In this document: one piece after another, positions 1-6,129 of the stretch
Layout: each line of letters opens with the position of its first letter
Numbering within the stretch: position 1 is the first letter of the stretch
NCBI GenBank assembly: GCA_964551215.1
Contig: CAZKBV010000065.1
Coordinates: 1-8,966, forward strand
Source of the DNA: JAFLUQ01 sp964551215
Lineage (GTDB): Bacteria > Bacillota > Clostridia > UMGS1883
DNA: 8,966 bases
Direction of reading: 5' to 3'
Position numbers and translations under genes: made by a program
Notes under the pieces: generated by a model
Seen by the model: only the letters and a program-made list of their open reading frames with translations
Database searches by the model: none
Told to the model about the DNA's origin: nothing

Positions 1-111
1 AAGGCGGATTGACAACACGCCGTCAGCCCGGAGCCTGTTCGGTGCGTAGGCGGAAAATTTGTCATATACAGGGAAAGCAAGGATAACAAAGAAATTATTT
101 TATCGAGGTAG
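1..111 (+). CDS. yhbY: 3' end of YhbY-family ribosome-assembly RNA-binding protein; partial, frame interrupted
   Basis: The frame ending at TAG 109-111 reads EPVRCVGGKFVIYRESKDNK followed by EIILSR. This resembles the C-terminus of YhbY/YqeI, a small CRM-domain protein that binds the pre-50S ribosome (the B. subtilis protein ends with a similar VLYKESKENKQIELP stretch, from memory). The position three bases before nadD is the usual Firmicutes order yhbY-nadD-yqeK and supports the call. Oddity: the same frame has TGA at 10-12, which falls inside the domain at a position that is usually hydrophobic. The gene is therefore either frameshifted near positions 13-45 (the other two frames stay open there) or truly broken. 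The nadD ribosome binding site GAGGT (105-109) lies inside its last codons. The identity of the tail is fairly secure. Whether an intact protein is made is not. Confidence 0.6.
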
Positions 112-114
112 ACA

Positions 115-675
115 ATGAGAATAGGACTTTTCGGAGGGGCGTTCGACCCCTTTCACAAGGGCCACAGGGCTATCTGCCGCGCGGCTTTAAAGGAGCTTGG
201 GTTAGATAGGCTTATTGTTATTCCCACATGGGACGCTCCCCACAAAAGCGGCTTTACGGCTTCTTACGAGGATCGCTGCAATATGGCGGCGCTGGGGACG
301 GAAAACCTTAACGTATGCGTAAGCAGATACGAATACGAGCGGGGCGGACGCTCCTACAGCGCGATTACAGCGGAGTATTTCAAAGAGCAATACCCCGACG
401 ACGAGCTGTATTTCATAATCGGCGGCGATTCGTACAGAGATTTGGACACATGGTACCAGCCATGGAGAATAACCGCCTGTGCCACATTGGCGGTTTATCC
501 CAGAAGCGACGCCGAAATTGAGGTAAAGCCTCCGGCGGTGGAGTTCAGGGCGGAAAAGCACGATATTTCCGGCACGGAGCTGAGAAGGAGGCTGAACGCC
601 GGAGAGGACGTTTCGGCAATGGTGCCGGAAAAGGTGTGGGAATATATAAAGGAAAAGAAGCTGTATGAAAATTAA
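115..675 (+). CDS. nadD: Nicotinate-nucleotide adenylyltransferase (NaMN adenylyltransferase)
   Basis: This 186-residue cytoplasmic enzyme transfers AMP from ATP to nicotinate mononucleotide, giving deamido-NAD in the NAD synthesis pathway. The sequence shows the nucleotidyltransferase fold from the start: GGAFDPFHKGH at residues 7-17 carries the HxGH ATP-binding motif. PTWDAPHK (37-44) is the family P..PHK substrate-loop signature, GGDSYRDLDTW (103-113) is the GxD...W segment of the NaMN site, and DISGTELRRR (150-159) is the ISxTxxR motif near the C-terminus that contacts the triphosphate. The length is normal for NadD. The start ATG has GAGGT at 105-109, five bases upstream. It follows the yhbY tail by three bases, so the two are probably co-transcribed. 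Nothing is missing or truncated. Confidence 0.95.
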   Translation: MRIGLFGGAFDPFHKGHRAICRAALKELGLDRLIVIPTWDAPHKSGFTASYEDRCNMAALGTENLNVCVSRYEYERGGRSYSAITAEYFKEQYPDDELYFIIGGDSYRDLDTWYQPWRITACATLAVYPRSDAEIEVKPPAVEFRAEKHDISGTELRRRLNAGEDVSAMVPEKVWEYIKEKKLYEN

Positions 676-699
676 AGGGTATTTAAAAAGGGCCGACTG

Positions 700-744
700 C
701 CGTTTTAAATCGGAGCGAAGCTCCATCAAGCTTGGTTGAAACGG
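700..744 (+). other. Foldable intergenic element between nadD and yqeK, function unknown
   Basis: The 143-nt gap 676-818 is long for this otherwise compact operon. Within it, CCGTTTT (700-706) can pair with GAAACGG (738-744), seven pairs including one U-G. Inside that stem, GGAGC (712-716) and GCTCC (720-724) form a tight hairpin with a GAA loop, and TCAA (726-729) can pair with TTGA (736-739). The first 14 bases (700-713) are also close to a palindrome, with one mismatched pair. There is no run of T after it, so it does not look like a standard intrinsic terminator. It could be an interspersed repeat, an RNA processing site or a leader structure. The folding was done by eye. Confidence 0.4.
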
Positions 745-789
745 AACTTGCGATAGATTGCAGCCGACGGGGAACATCCGCGCGTAGGT

Positions 790-795
790 TATAAT
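790..795 (+). promoter_or_regulatory. Perfect -10 box (TATAAT) upstream of yqeK
   Basis: TATAAT sits 23 bases before the yqeK start, in a locally AT-rich patch. It would give a transcript with a leader of about 17 nt that includes the GGAGAA ribosome binding site at 808-813. I find no convincing -35 hexamer at 16-18 bp spacing (the bases there are GC-rich, around ACGGGG) and no TG extension. It is a possible internal promoter only. Confidence 0.35.
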
Positions 796-818
796 ATATT
801 TCGGATTGGAGAAGCAGT

Positions 819-1394
819 ATGAGTACAGATGAAATGATATGTCGGTTAAAGGAAACTCTTACACCCGGGCGGATGCGCCACACTATGGGGGTTGTAGGGG
901 AGGCGGTGAGAATGGCTCCCAAGCTGGGAGTGGATAAGGATAAGGCCTATGTTGCGGCGCTGCTTCACGACTGCGCCAAGAATTTTACCAAGGAGCAGGT
1001 TGACGAGTATTGCGAAAAATACGGCGTGAAGCCGGATATATACTGCGCCTCGGAAAAGGCCCTTATCCATGCTTTTATAGGTTCTCTGGTCGCGGAGGTG
1101 GACTACGGCGTTGAGGACGAGGAAATTCTTAACGCCATATATTACCATACCACCGCAAAGGCGGATATGACGCCTTTGGAAAAGCTTATTTACATAGCCG
1201 ATATGACAGAGCCGGGACGCACGATGGAGTCAGCCGAGGAGATTCGCCGTCTGGCGGAGGAGGATATTGACGAGGCTCTTATATACGCTCTCGGATGCAG
1301 CATCAATCATGTTGTGCAAAAGGGCGGCATTATTCATCCGGATTCCGTTTTCGCCCGAAATTACCTTATAATGAACAGGAGGCAAAGCAAATGA
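819..1394 (+). CDS. yqeK: YqeK-family HD-domain hydrolase (probable symmetrical Ap4A hydrolase)
   Basis: This 191-residue soluble HD-superfamily protein belongs to the YqeK family, whose studied members split diadenosine tetraphosphate into two ADP. The metal ligands of the HD fold are visible: His21 (RMRHTMG), the His50-Asp51 pair (ALLHDCAK), His84 (IHAFIG), His110 (YYHTTAK) and Asp128 (YIADMTEPGR). The ADxxEPGR segment is characteristic of YqeK. The length matches the family. GGAGAA at 808-813 gives a good ribosome binding site five bases before the ATG. The gene follows nadD, as in many Firmicutes. Its stop overlaps the rsfS start as ATGA (1391-1394), indicating translational coupling. Family assignment is firm; the Ap4A activity is transferred from family knowledge. 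Confidence 0.9.
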   Translation: MSTDEMICRLKETLTPGRMRHTMGVVGEAVRMAPKLGVDKDKAYVAALLHDCAKNFTKEQVDEYCEKYGVKPDIYCASEKALIHAFIGSLVAEVDYGVEDEEILNAIYYHTTAKADMTPLEKLIYIADMTEPGRTMESAEEIRRLAEEDIDEALIYALGCSINHVVQKGGIIHPDSVFARNYLIMNRRQSK

Positions 1395-1750
1395 CGGACA
1401 GAGAAAAATTGGCGGCCATAGTAAGAATAATCGACGGCAAAAAGGCAAAAAATATCGCCGCCTTGGACGTGGAGGAAAAAACCATCATAGCCGCTTACTT
1501 TGTGATATGCACGGCGGCCAACGCTCCGCAGATGAAGGCCATCGCGGACGAAGCGACGGAACAGATGGCGGCGCTAGGCTGCGACGCGCCGAGAATAGAG
1601 GGAAAAAGCGAGAGCGGCTGGATTCTGGCGGATTTCGGCGGCATTATACTGCATATTTTTACTTCTCGGGCGAGAGAGTTTTACGATTTGGAGCGGCTTT
1701 GGACGGAAGCTCCCCGAGTGGATATAAGCGAATTTATATCGGCGGATTAA
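1391..1750 (+). CDS. rsfS: Ribosomal silencing factor RsfS (RsfA/YqeL/Iojap family)
   Basis: This 119-residue protein binds ribosomal protein uL14 on the 50S subunit and blocks joining to the 30S, reducing translation during starvation. Family landmarks are the core AAYFVICTAAN (34-44), the region KAIADEATE (49-57), then GKSESGWILADFGG (71-84), ILHIF (86-90) and the closing REFYDLERLW (95-104). The usual acidic LDxGD turn is here ADFGG, a mild departure. I place the start at ATG 1391, because AGGAGG (1377-1382) lies eight bases upstream inside the end of yqeK. A longer reading from 1295 would overlap yqeK by 100 nt and add residues unlike the family. The ATGA overlap with yqeK suggests coupled translation. 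Confidence 0.93.
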   Translation: MTDREKLAAIVRIIDGKKAKNIAALDVEEKTIIAAYFVICTAANAPQMKAIADEATEQMAALGCDAPRIEGKSESGWILADFGGIILHIFTSRAREFYDLERLWTEAPRVDISEFISAD

Positions 1751-1791
1751 ATAAGGGCCGCGTCTAAATTTACGATACAGATAACAGTTAC

Positions 1792-1798
1792 GAAAGGA
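1792..1798 (+). promoter_or_regulatory. leuS ribosome binding site, decides the start
   Basis: GAAAGGA ends nine bases before ATG 1808 but directly abuts the in-frame TTG at 1799. This spacing, and the family-typical MEYNF N-terminus, favour ATG 1808 as the leuS start. The 57-nt gap from rsfS is too short for a T-box riboswitch. Confidence 0.7.
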
Positions 1799-1807
1799 TT
1801 GACGGTT

Positions 1808-4210
1808 ATGGAGTATAATTTTAAAGAAATCGAACCAAAATGGCAGAAATACTGGGAGGAACACGAATGCTTCAAGGCCGAGGATTACAGCGAAAAGCCC
1901 AAGTTCTATGCCCTTGTGGAGTTTCCATACCCTTCCGGCGCGGGGATGCACGTAGGGCATATCAAGGCGTATTCCGGCCTTGAGGTGGTAAGCCGCAAGC
2001 GGCGGCTGGAGGGGTATAACGTTTTGTTCCCGATAGGCTTCGACGCCTACGGCCTTCCAACGGAAAACACCGCCATAAAGACGGGAGTTCATCCCAGAAA
2101 GGTCACGGACAACAACATAAAGAAATTCACCCAGCAGCTTAAAAGGGTGGGCTTTTCCTTCGACTGGTCAAGAGTGATTGACACAACGGACGAGGACTAT
2201 TACAAATGGACGCAGTGGATATTTCTTAAAATGTTTGAAAACGGGCTTGTTTTCCGCGACAAAACCCTTGTAAACTACTGCCCGAGCTGCAAGGTTGTGC
2301 TTTCCAACGAGGACTCCCAGGGAGGCAAGTGCGACATATGCCACAGCGACATCGTCCAGAAAACAAAAGAGGTTTGGTATCTGAGAATTACTCGGTACGC
2401 CGATAAGCTCCTTCAGGGTCTTGAAACCGTAAACTACCTCCCCAACATAAAGCTCCAGCAGCAAAACTGGATAGGCAAATCAACCGGAGCCTTTGTGGAT
2501 TTTACCGTTAAGGAAAACGGCGAAAAGCTCAGAATCTACACAACCCGCCCCGACACTCTTTACGGCGTTACGTTTATGGTTATCGCTCCGGAGCATCCCA
2601 TAATCGAAAAGTACCGCGGCTCCATAGCCAACACGGACGCTCTGGACGCCTACAAGGCGGAGTGTGCAAAGAAAAGCGAGTTTGAACGCACACAGCTTGC
2701 GAAGGAAAAGACCGGCGTTAAAATTGAGGGACTTACGGCTGTAAATCCCGTTACGGGAGGCGAGACACCTATATACATTTCCGACTACGTAATGATGGGC
2801 TACGGAACGGGGGCCATTATGGCGGTTCCCGCCCACGACAGCCGCGACTACGAATTTGCCAAGAAGTTTGGCATAGATATTATCGAGGTAATAAAGGGCG
2901 GCGACATATCTAAGGAGGCCTATGCCGGAGACGGCGAAATGGTAAATTCCGGCCCCCTTAACGGCATCAAAAACAAAAAAGAAGCCATCGAAAAAATGCT
3001 TGAAATACTTGAGGAAAAGGGCTGCGGCGAAAAGGGAGTGCAGTACAAAATGAAAGACTGGGCCTTCAACCGCCAGCGTTATTGGGGCGAGCCTATTCCC
3101 ATCGTCCATTGCCCCAAGTGCGGAATGGTGGCCGTACCATACGAGGAGCTTCCCCTTAAGCTGCCTCCCGTGGAAAACTTCGAACCCGGCTCCGACGGGG
3201 AAAGCCCTCTCGCGAAAATAGATTCCTTCGTTCATTGCAAATGCCCCAAGTGCGGCTCCGACGCAAGAAGGGAAACCGACACCATGCCCCAGTGGGCAGG
3301 ATCCTCATGGTATTTCCTGCGATACTGCGACCCTCGCAATCATGAGGCCTTTGCCTCCAAGGAAGCCCTTAAATACTGGATGCCTGTAGATTGGTACAAC
3401 GGCGGCATGGAACACGTTACCCGACACATGATATATTCCCGTTTTTGGCACAAATTCCTTTACGATATAGGGGAGGTTCCCTGCGACGAGCCTTACGCGA
3501 AACGTACCGCTCAGGGGCTTATTCTCGGCCCCGACGGGGAAAAGATGAGCAAATCCAAGGGCAATGTTGTGGATCCCAACGATGTGGTGGATGTTTACGG
3601 CGCGGACGTTTTGAGGGTTTACGTGCTTTTCATGGGCGATTACGAGCAGGCCGCTCCTTGGAGCGAAAACAGCGTGAAGGGCTGCAAGCGTTTTCTGGAC
3701 AGGGTATGGGCTTTGCGGGATAAGCTCATTGACGGCGGCGAGTTCCGTCCGGAGCTTACATCGGCAATGCATAAAACCGTAAAGAAGGTCACAAACGACA
3801 TTGAGAACATGAAGTTTAACACAGCCATAGCGGCGATGATGGCTCTTGTAAACAATATGTACGACCTTGGCGGCGCGAATAAGGCGGAATACAAAACCCT
3901 TCTTATCCTTCTCAATCCTTTCGCGCCCCATATGACAGAGGAACTGTATCACGATATTTTCGGGGAAATACTCAATGAGCAGAGCTGGCCCGCCTACGAT
4001 GAAGCAAAAACCGTGGACGACGAAATTGAAATCGTGCTTCAGATAAACGGCAAGGTGCGGGAAAAAATGATAGTTCCCGCCGGACTGGACAAAGCCGCCC
4101 TCGAAAAGACGGCGATGGAAAGCGATAAGGCAAAGGCTCTTATTGAGGGCAAAAATGTTGTGAAGGTAATTGCCGTCGCAGGCAAGCTGGTAAATATTGT
4201 GGTTAAATAA
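1808..4210 (+). CDS. leuS: Leucyl-tRNA synthetase
   Basis: This 800-residue class I synthetase charges tRNA-Leu in the cytoplasm and hydrolyses mischarged products. Seen in order: the HIGH-type motif HVGH (48-51) after FPYPSGAGM; a zinc-knuckle insertion with Cys158, 161, 175 and 178; the CP1 editing domain with the threonine-rich TTRPDT (245-250) and GYGTGAIMAVPAHDSRDYEF (331-350) carrying the conserved editing Asp344; a second Cys cluster (435, 438, 477, 479, 482); the tryptophan-rich MPQWAGSSWYFLRYCDP (493-509); KMSKS (579-583); then the helical anticodon domain and a short C-terminal domain ending near LVNIVVK. The length is normal. The segment after HIGH (IGFDAYGLPTENTAIKTG) differs from the common MGWDAFGLPAENAAI form, a variant I associate with some Clostridia. 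It follows rsfS by 57 nt. No T-box leader is present. Confidence 0.96.
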   Translation: MEYNFKEIEPKWQKYWEEHECFKAEDYSEKPKFYALVEFPYPSGAGMHVGHIKAYSGLEVVSRKRRLEGYNVLFPIGFDAYGLPTENTAIKTGVHPRKVTDNNIKKFTQQLKRVGFSFDWSRVIDTTDEDYYKWTQWIFLKMFENGLVFRDKTLVNYCPSCKVVLSNEDSQGGKCDICHSDIVQKTKEVWYLRITRYADKLLQGLETVNYLPNIKLQQQNWIGKSTGAFVDFTVKENGEKLRIYTTRPDTLYGVTFMVIAPEHPIIEKYRGSIANTDALDAYKAECAKKSEFERTQLAKEKTGVKIEGLTAVNPVTGGETPIYISDYVMMGYGTGAIMAVPAHDSRDYEFAKKFGIDIIEVIKGGDISKEAYAGDGEMVNSGPLNGIKNKKEAIEKMLEILEEKGCGEKGVQYKMKDWAFNRQRYWGEPIPIVHCPKCGMVAVPYEELPLKLPPVENFEPGSDGESPLAKIDSFVHCKCPKCGSDARRETDTMPQWAGSSWYFLRYCDPRNHEAFASKEALKYWMPVDWYNGGMEHVTRHMIYSRFWHKFLYDIGEVPCDEPYAKRTAQGLILGPDGEKMSKSKGNVVDPNDVVDVYGADVLRVYVLFMGDYEQAAPWSENSVKGCKRFLDRVWALRDKLIDGGEFRPELTSAMHKTVKKVTNDIENMKFNTAIAAMMALVNNMYDLGGANKAEYKTLLILLNPFAPHMTEELYHDIFGEILNEQSWPAYDEAKTVDDEIEIVLQINGKVREKMIVPAGLDKAALEKTAMESDKAKALIEGKNVVKVIAVAGKLVNIVVK

Positions 4211-4275
4211 GGGAACAGCCGAACAATTCGCCCCTAACGGCTTGGAATTAATCGGGCTTTCCGGCATCATTTAAC

Positions 4276-4282
4276 AGAAAGG
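4276..4282 (+). promoter_or_regulatory. thrC ribosome binding site, decides the start
   Basis: AGAAAGG ends 11 bases before ATG 4294 and only two bases before an alternative TTG at 4285. The spacing favours the ATG, giving the family-like N-terminus MKYNSTRDNS. Confidence 0.65.
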
Positions 4283-4293
4283 TATTGGTAAAA

Positions 4294-5790
4294 ATGAAGT
4301 ATAACAGCACCCGTGACAACAGCGTCAGCGTAAGCTCCGCCGAAGCCATAATAAAGGGTCTGAGCGCCGACGGAGGGCTTTTCATTCCGGAAAGTATTCC
4401 GGAGCTGACAAGCGAGACTATCGCTCAGATGACAAATATGAGCTATCGGGAGAGAGCCGAAAAAATTTTAGGCTACTTTCTCAGCGATTTCAAGGCCGCC
4501 GAAATAAAGGACTGCGTATCCAAGGCATATACAAAGGAAAAGTTCGGCACGGACTCAATCGCTCCCGTTTATAAGCTGGATCAGAGCAGGTACATTCTGG
4601 AGCTTTGGCACGGCCCAACCTGCGCCTTTAAGGATATGGCGCTACAAATACTGCCCCATCTTCTTACCACATCCGTGAAAAAGACGGGCATGGACAAGGA
4701 AATCGTCATTCTTGTCGCCACCAGCGGCGATACGGGCAAGGCCGCTCTTGAAGGCTTCAAGGACGTTGAGGGTACAAAAATCGTGGTCTTTTTCCCGGAC
4801 AATGGCGTGAGCCGTATTCAGCGGCTTCAAATGTGTACCCAAGAGGGAAGCAACGTATTTGTCAGCGCCGTAAACGGCAATTTCGACGACGCTCAGACAG
4901 GCGTCAAGGAAATATTTACCGACGAGGCCTATGCCGAGGCCCTTGCCGAAAAGGGCAAGGCTCTTTCCAGCGCCAACTCCATCAACTGGGGGCGGCTCGC
5001 TCCCCAGATTGTGTACTATTTTTCGGCCTACTGCGATATGCTTAAGGCCGGCGAAATAGAATTGGGGGATAAGGTTAACGTCTGCGTGCCTACAGGTAAC
5101 TTCGGCAACATTTTGGCCGCTTACTTCGCAAAGAATATGGGGCTTCCCGTTAAGACCCTTATCTGCGCTTCCAACGCCAACAATGTGCTTACCGATTTTA
5201 TCAAAACGGGCATATACGACAAAAACAGAGAGTTCCACACCACTATTTCTCCGTCCATGGATATTCTTATTTCCTCCAATCTGGAAAGGCTTTTGTATCT
5301 TCTTTCCGGCAGGGACGACGAGGAGATTTCGGAATACATGGAAAAGCTGAAGTCGGACGGAAAATACTGCGTTTCGGGCGAGGTGTTCTCCCAAATAAAG
5401 GACAGCTTCCACGCGGGCTGCGCCGACGATGCTCGCTGCATGGAAACCATAAGGGAAACGGAAAAGAAGCTGGGCTATGTAATCGACCCCCATACGGCGG
5501 TAGCTGTAGCCGTTCACGAGGAATACGTCCGTGAAACGGGGGACGCTTCAAAGACTATCATCGCTTCGACCGCGAGTCCCTTCAAGTTTAACAGCGACGT
5601 GCTTACGGCAATTCTGGGCGAAGCGGAGGTTGAAGATAAGGACGAGTTTGAGCTTCTCCGGCTCTTAGGGAAAAGCTTCGGCCTTCAGATTCCCAAAAGC
5701 CTTGGGGAACTGGAGGAAAAGGAAGTCCGCTTTGAAACCGTGTGCGACAAGTCCATGATGAAGGGCGTAGTAAACGAGTTCTTAAGCTGA
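4294..5790 (+). CDS. thrC: Threonine synthase (PLP-dependent)
   Basis: This 498-residue enzyme converts O-phosphohomoserine to threonine, the last step of threonine synthesis. The N-terminal segment GLSADGGLFIPE (22-33) is the family signature. HGPTCAFKDMALQ (106-118) contains Lys113, the expected Schiff-base lysine for pyridoxal phosphate. ATSGDTGKAALEGF (142-155) and PTGNFGNILAAYFAK (266-280) are the phosphate and cofactor binding loops. FFPDNGVSRIQRLQM (166-180) is also typical of the longer threonine synthase class. The length fits that class, and no key residue is missing. The gene stands 83 nt after leuS. A weak promoter candidate (TTGGAA 4242-4247, CATCAT 4265-4270, 17 bp apart) lies between them, so it may be expressed independently or by read-through. 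It ends 15 nt before a strong terminator hairpin. I see no threonine attenuator peptide upstream. Confidence 0.96.
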   Translation: MKYNSTRDNSVSVSSAEAIIKGLSADGGLFIPESIPELTSETIAQMTNMSYRERAEKILGYFLSDFKAAEIKDCVSKAYTKEKFGTDSIAPVYKLDQSRYILELWHGPTCAFKDMALQILPHLLTTSVKKTGMDKEIVILVATSGDTGKAALEGFKDVEGTKIVVFFPDNGVSRIQRLQMCTQEGSNVFVSAVNGNFDDAQTGVKEIFTDEAYAEALAEKGKALSSANSINWGRLAPQIVYYFSAYCDMLKAGEIELGDKVNVCVPTGNFGNILAAYFAKNMGLPVKTLICASNANNVLTDFIKTGIYDKNREFHTTISPSMDILISSNLERLLYLLSGRDDEEISEYMEKLKSDGKYCVSGEVFSQIKDSFHAGCADDARCMETIRETEKKLGYVIDPHTAVAVAVHEEYVRETGDASKTIIASTASPFKFNSDVLTAILGEAEVEDKDEFELLRLLGKSFGLQIPKSLGELEEKEVRFETVCDKSMMKGVVNEFLS

Positions 5791-5805
5791 GTCAATATGT
5801 AACAA

Positions 5806-5832
5806 GGAACCGGGCCGAATGGCTCCGGTTCC
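5806..5832. terminator. Strong hairpin terminator between convergent thrC and the DUF1540 gene
   Basis: GGAACCGG (5806-5813) pairs perfectly with CCGGTTCC (5825-5832). GCC (5814-5816) pairs with GGC (5821-5823), closing a GAAT loop with one bulged T. It lies 15 nt after the thrC stop and 12 nt from the stop of the oppositely oriented small gene, the right place for a shared terminator. On the - strand the hairpin is followed by TTGTTACATATT, moderately U-rich. On the + strand the tail is CTAAAATA, a poor U-tract, so termination may be better in the - direction or rely on the hairpin alone. Confidence 0.75.
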
Positions 5833-5844
5833 CTAAAATACCGC

Positions 5845-6027
5845 TTACTTGCAGCAAGACTTGGGGCAGAAGGTTTCGCAGTCCGTTTCCTGACCGGATT
5901 CGCTCTGCCTATTGCCTACCTTGATGCTGCTTGCGCTGCATTTGTCCTCGGGTGTGTGGAAGTCACAGGCCGCAACCTCGCACATAATGCCGTCGATGGT
6001 TTTGTCTGTTTTGTAAGCCTTACTCAT
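5845..6027 (-). CDS. Small Cys-rich DUF1540 protein, function unknown
   Basis: This 60-residue protein lies on the - strand. The pattern GIMCEVAACDFHTPEDKCSA (13-32), then SSIKV (33-37) and TDCETFCP (48-55) match the DUF1540 consensus of I-x-C-x-V-xx-C, a third Cys before S/TA-xx-I-x-V, and T-x-C-x-T/E-F. Seven cysteines are present (16, 21, 30, 50, 54, 58, 59), so metal binding is likely but unproven. There is no signal peptide or membrane segment. The start has a good ribosome binding site, AAAAGAGGT read on the - strand (6036-6044), about eight bases before the ATG. A terminator hairpin follows its stop by 12 nt. It is divergent from the phosphoesterase gene and convergent with thrC. Its own RBS, terminator and domain match make it a real gene despite its size. 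DUF1540 proteins are common in Clostridia and no biochemical role is established to my knowledge. Confidence 0.85.
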   Translation of the reverse strand: MSKAYKTDKTIDGIMCEVAACDFHTPEDKCSASSIKVGNRQSESGQETDCETFCPKSCCK

Positions 6028-6089
6028 TTTCGATTACCTCTTTTCAAAATTTGCCTTGGGGAGAAGCTCTTCGGTTTCGCCCGCAGAGG

Positions 6090-6109
6090 TATTATTTGCG
6101 CAAAATATA
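6090..6109. promoter_or_regulatory. Imperfect 20-bp palindrome in the divergent intergenic region; possible operator
   Basis: The perfect 10-bp palindrome TTTGCGCAAA (6095-6104) is flanked by TAT (6090-6092) and ATA (6107-6109), giving 16 of 20 symmetric bases. It sits in the 102-nt space between the - strand DUF1540 gene and the + strand phosphoesterase, overlapping the only -10-like sequences there (TATAAA 6106-6111 on +, TAATAC on -). The symmetry is seen in the sequence; a repressor-binding role is inference. Confidence 0.3.
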
Positions 6110-6129
6110 AATTTTATTCGGGGGAAAAT

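Noticed and set aside
10..12. In-frame TGA as selenocysteine or recoded Trp
   Set aside because: TGA terminates yqeK and thrC, TGG is used for Trp throughout, YhbY proteins are not selenoproteins, and no SECIS-like hairpin is seen just downstream.
202..777. Long - strand open frame (191 codons) opposite nadD
   Set aside because: It is the antisense shadow of nadD, has no family-like motifs and lacks a sensible neighbour or terminator; nadD is unambiguous.
764..785. Similarity between 764-785 (CCGACGGGGAACATCC) and the window end (CCGAGGGGAAACC) as copies of one repeat
   Set aside because: The match is short, gapped and purine-rich; it cannot be told from chance by eye.
4217..4242. Hairpin AGCCG/CGGCT between leuS and thrC as a terminator
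   Set aside because: Only five base pairs, a 16-base loop and no T run after it.
2480..4270. Long - strand open frames opposite leuS (251 and 321 codons)
   Set aside because: They are shadows caused by codon bias of leuS, whose motifs run through the whole region on the + strand.
4642..5517. Long - strand open frame opposite thrC (291 codons)
   Set aside because: Shadow of thrC; no recognisable domain or ribosome binding site.
5956..6129. Upstream extension of the phosphoesterase frame (58 extra codons)
   Set aside because: It runs antisense through the DUF1540 gene and its regulatory gap, while ATG 6130 has a good ribosome binding site and begins the conserved D-x-H strand.
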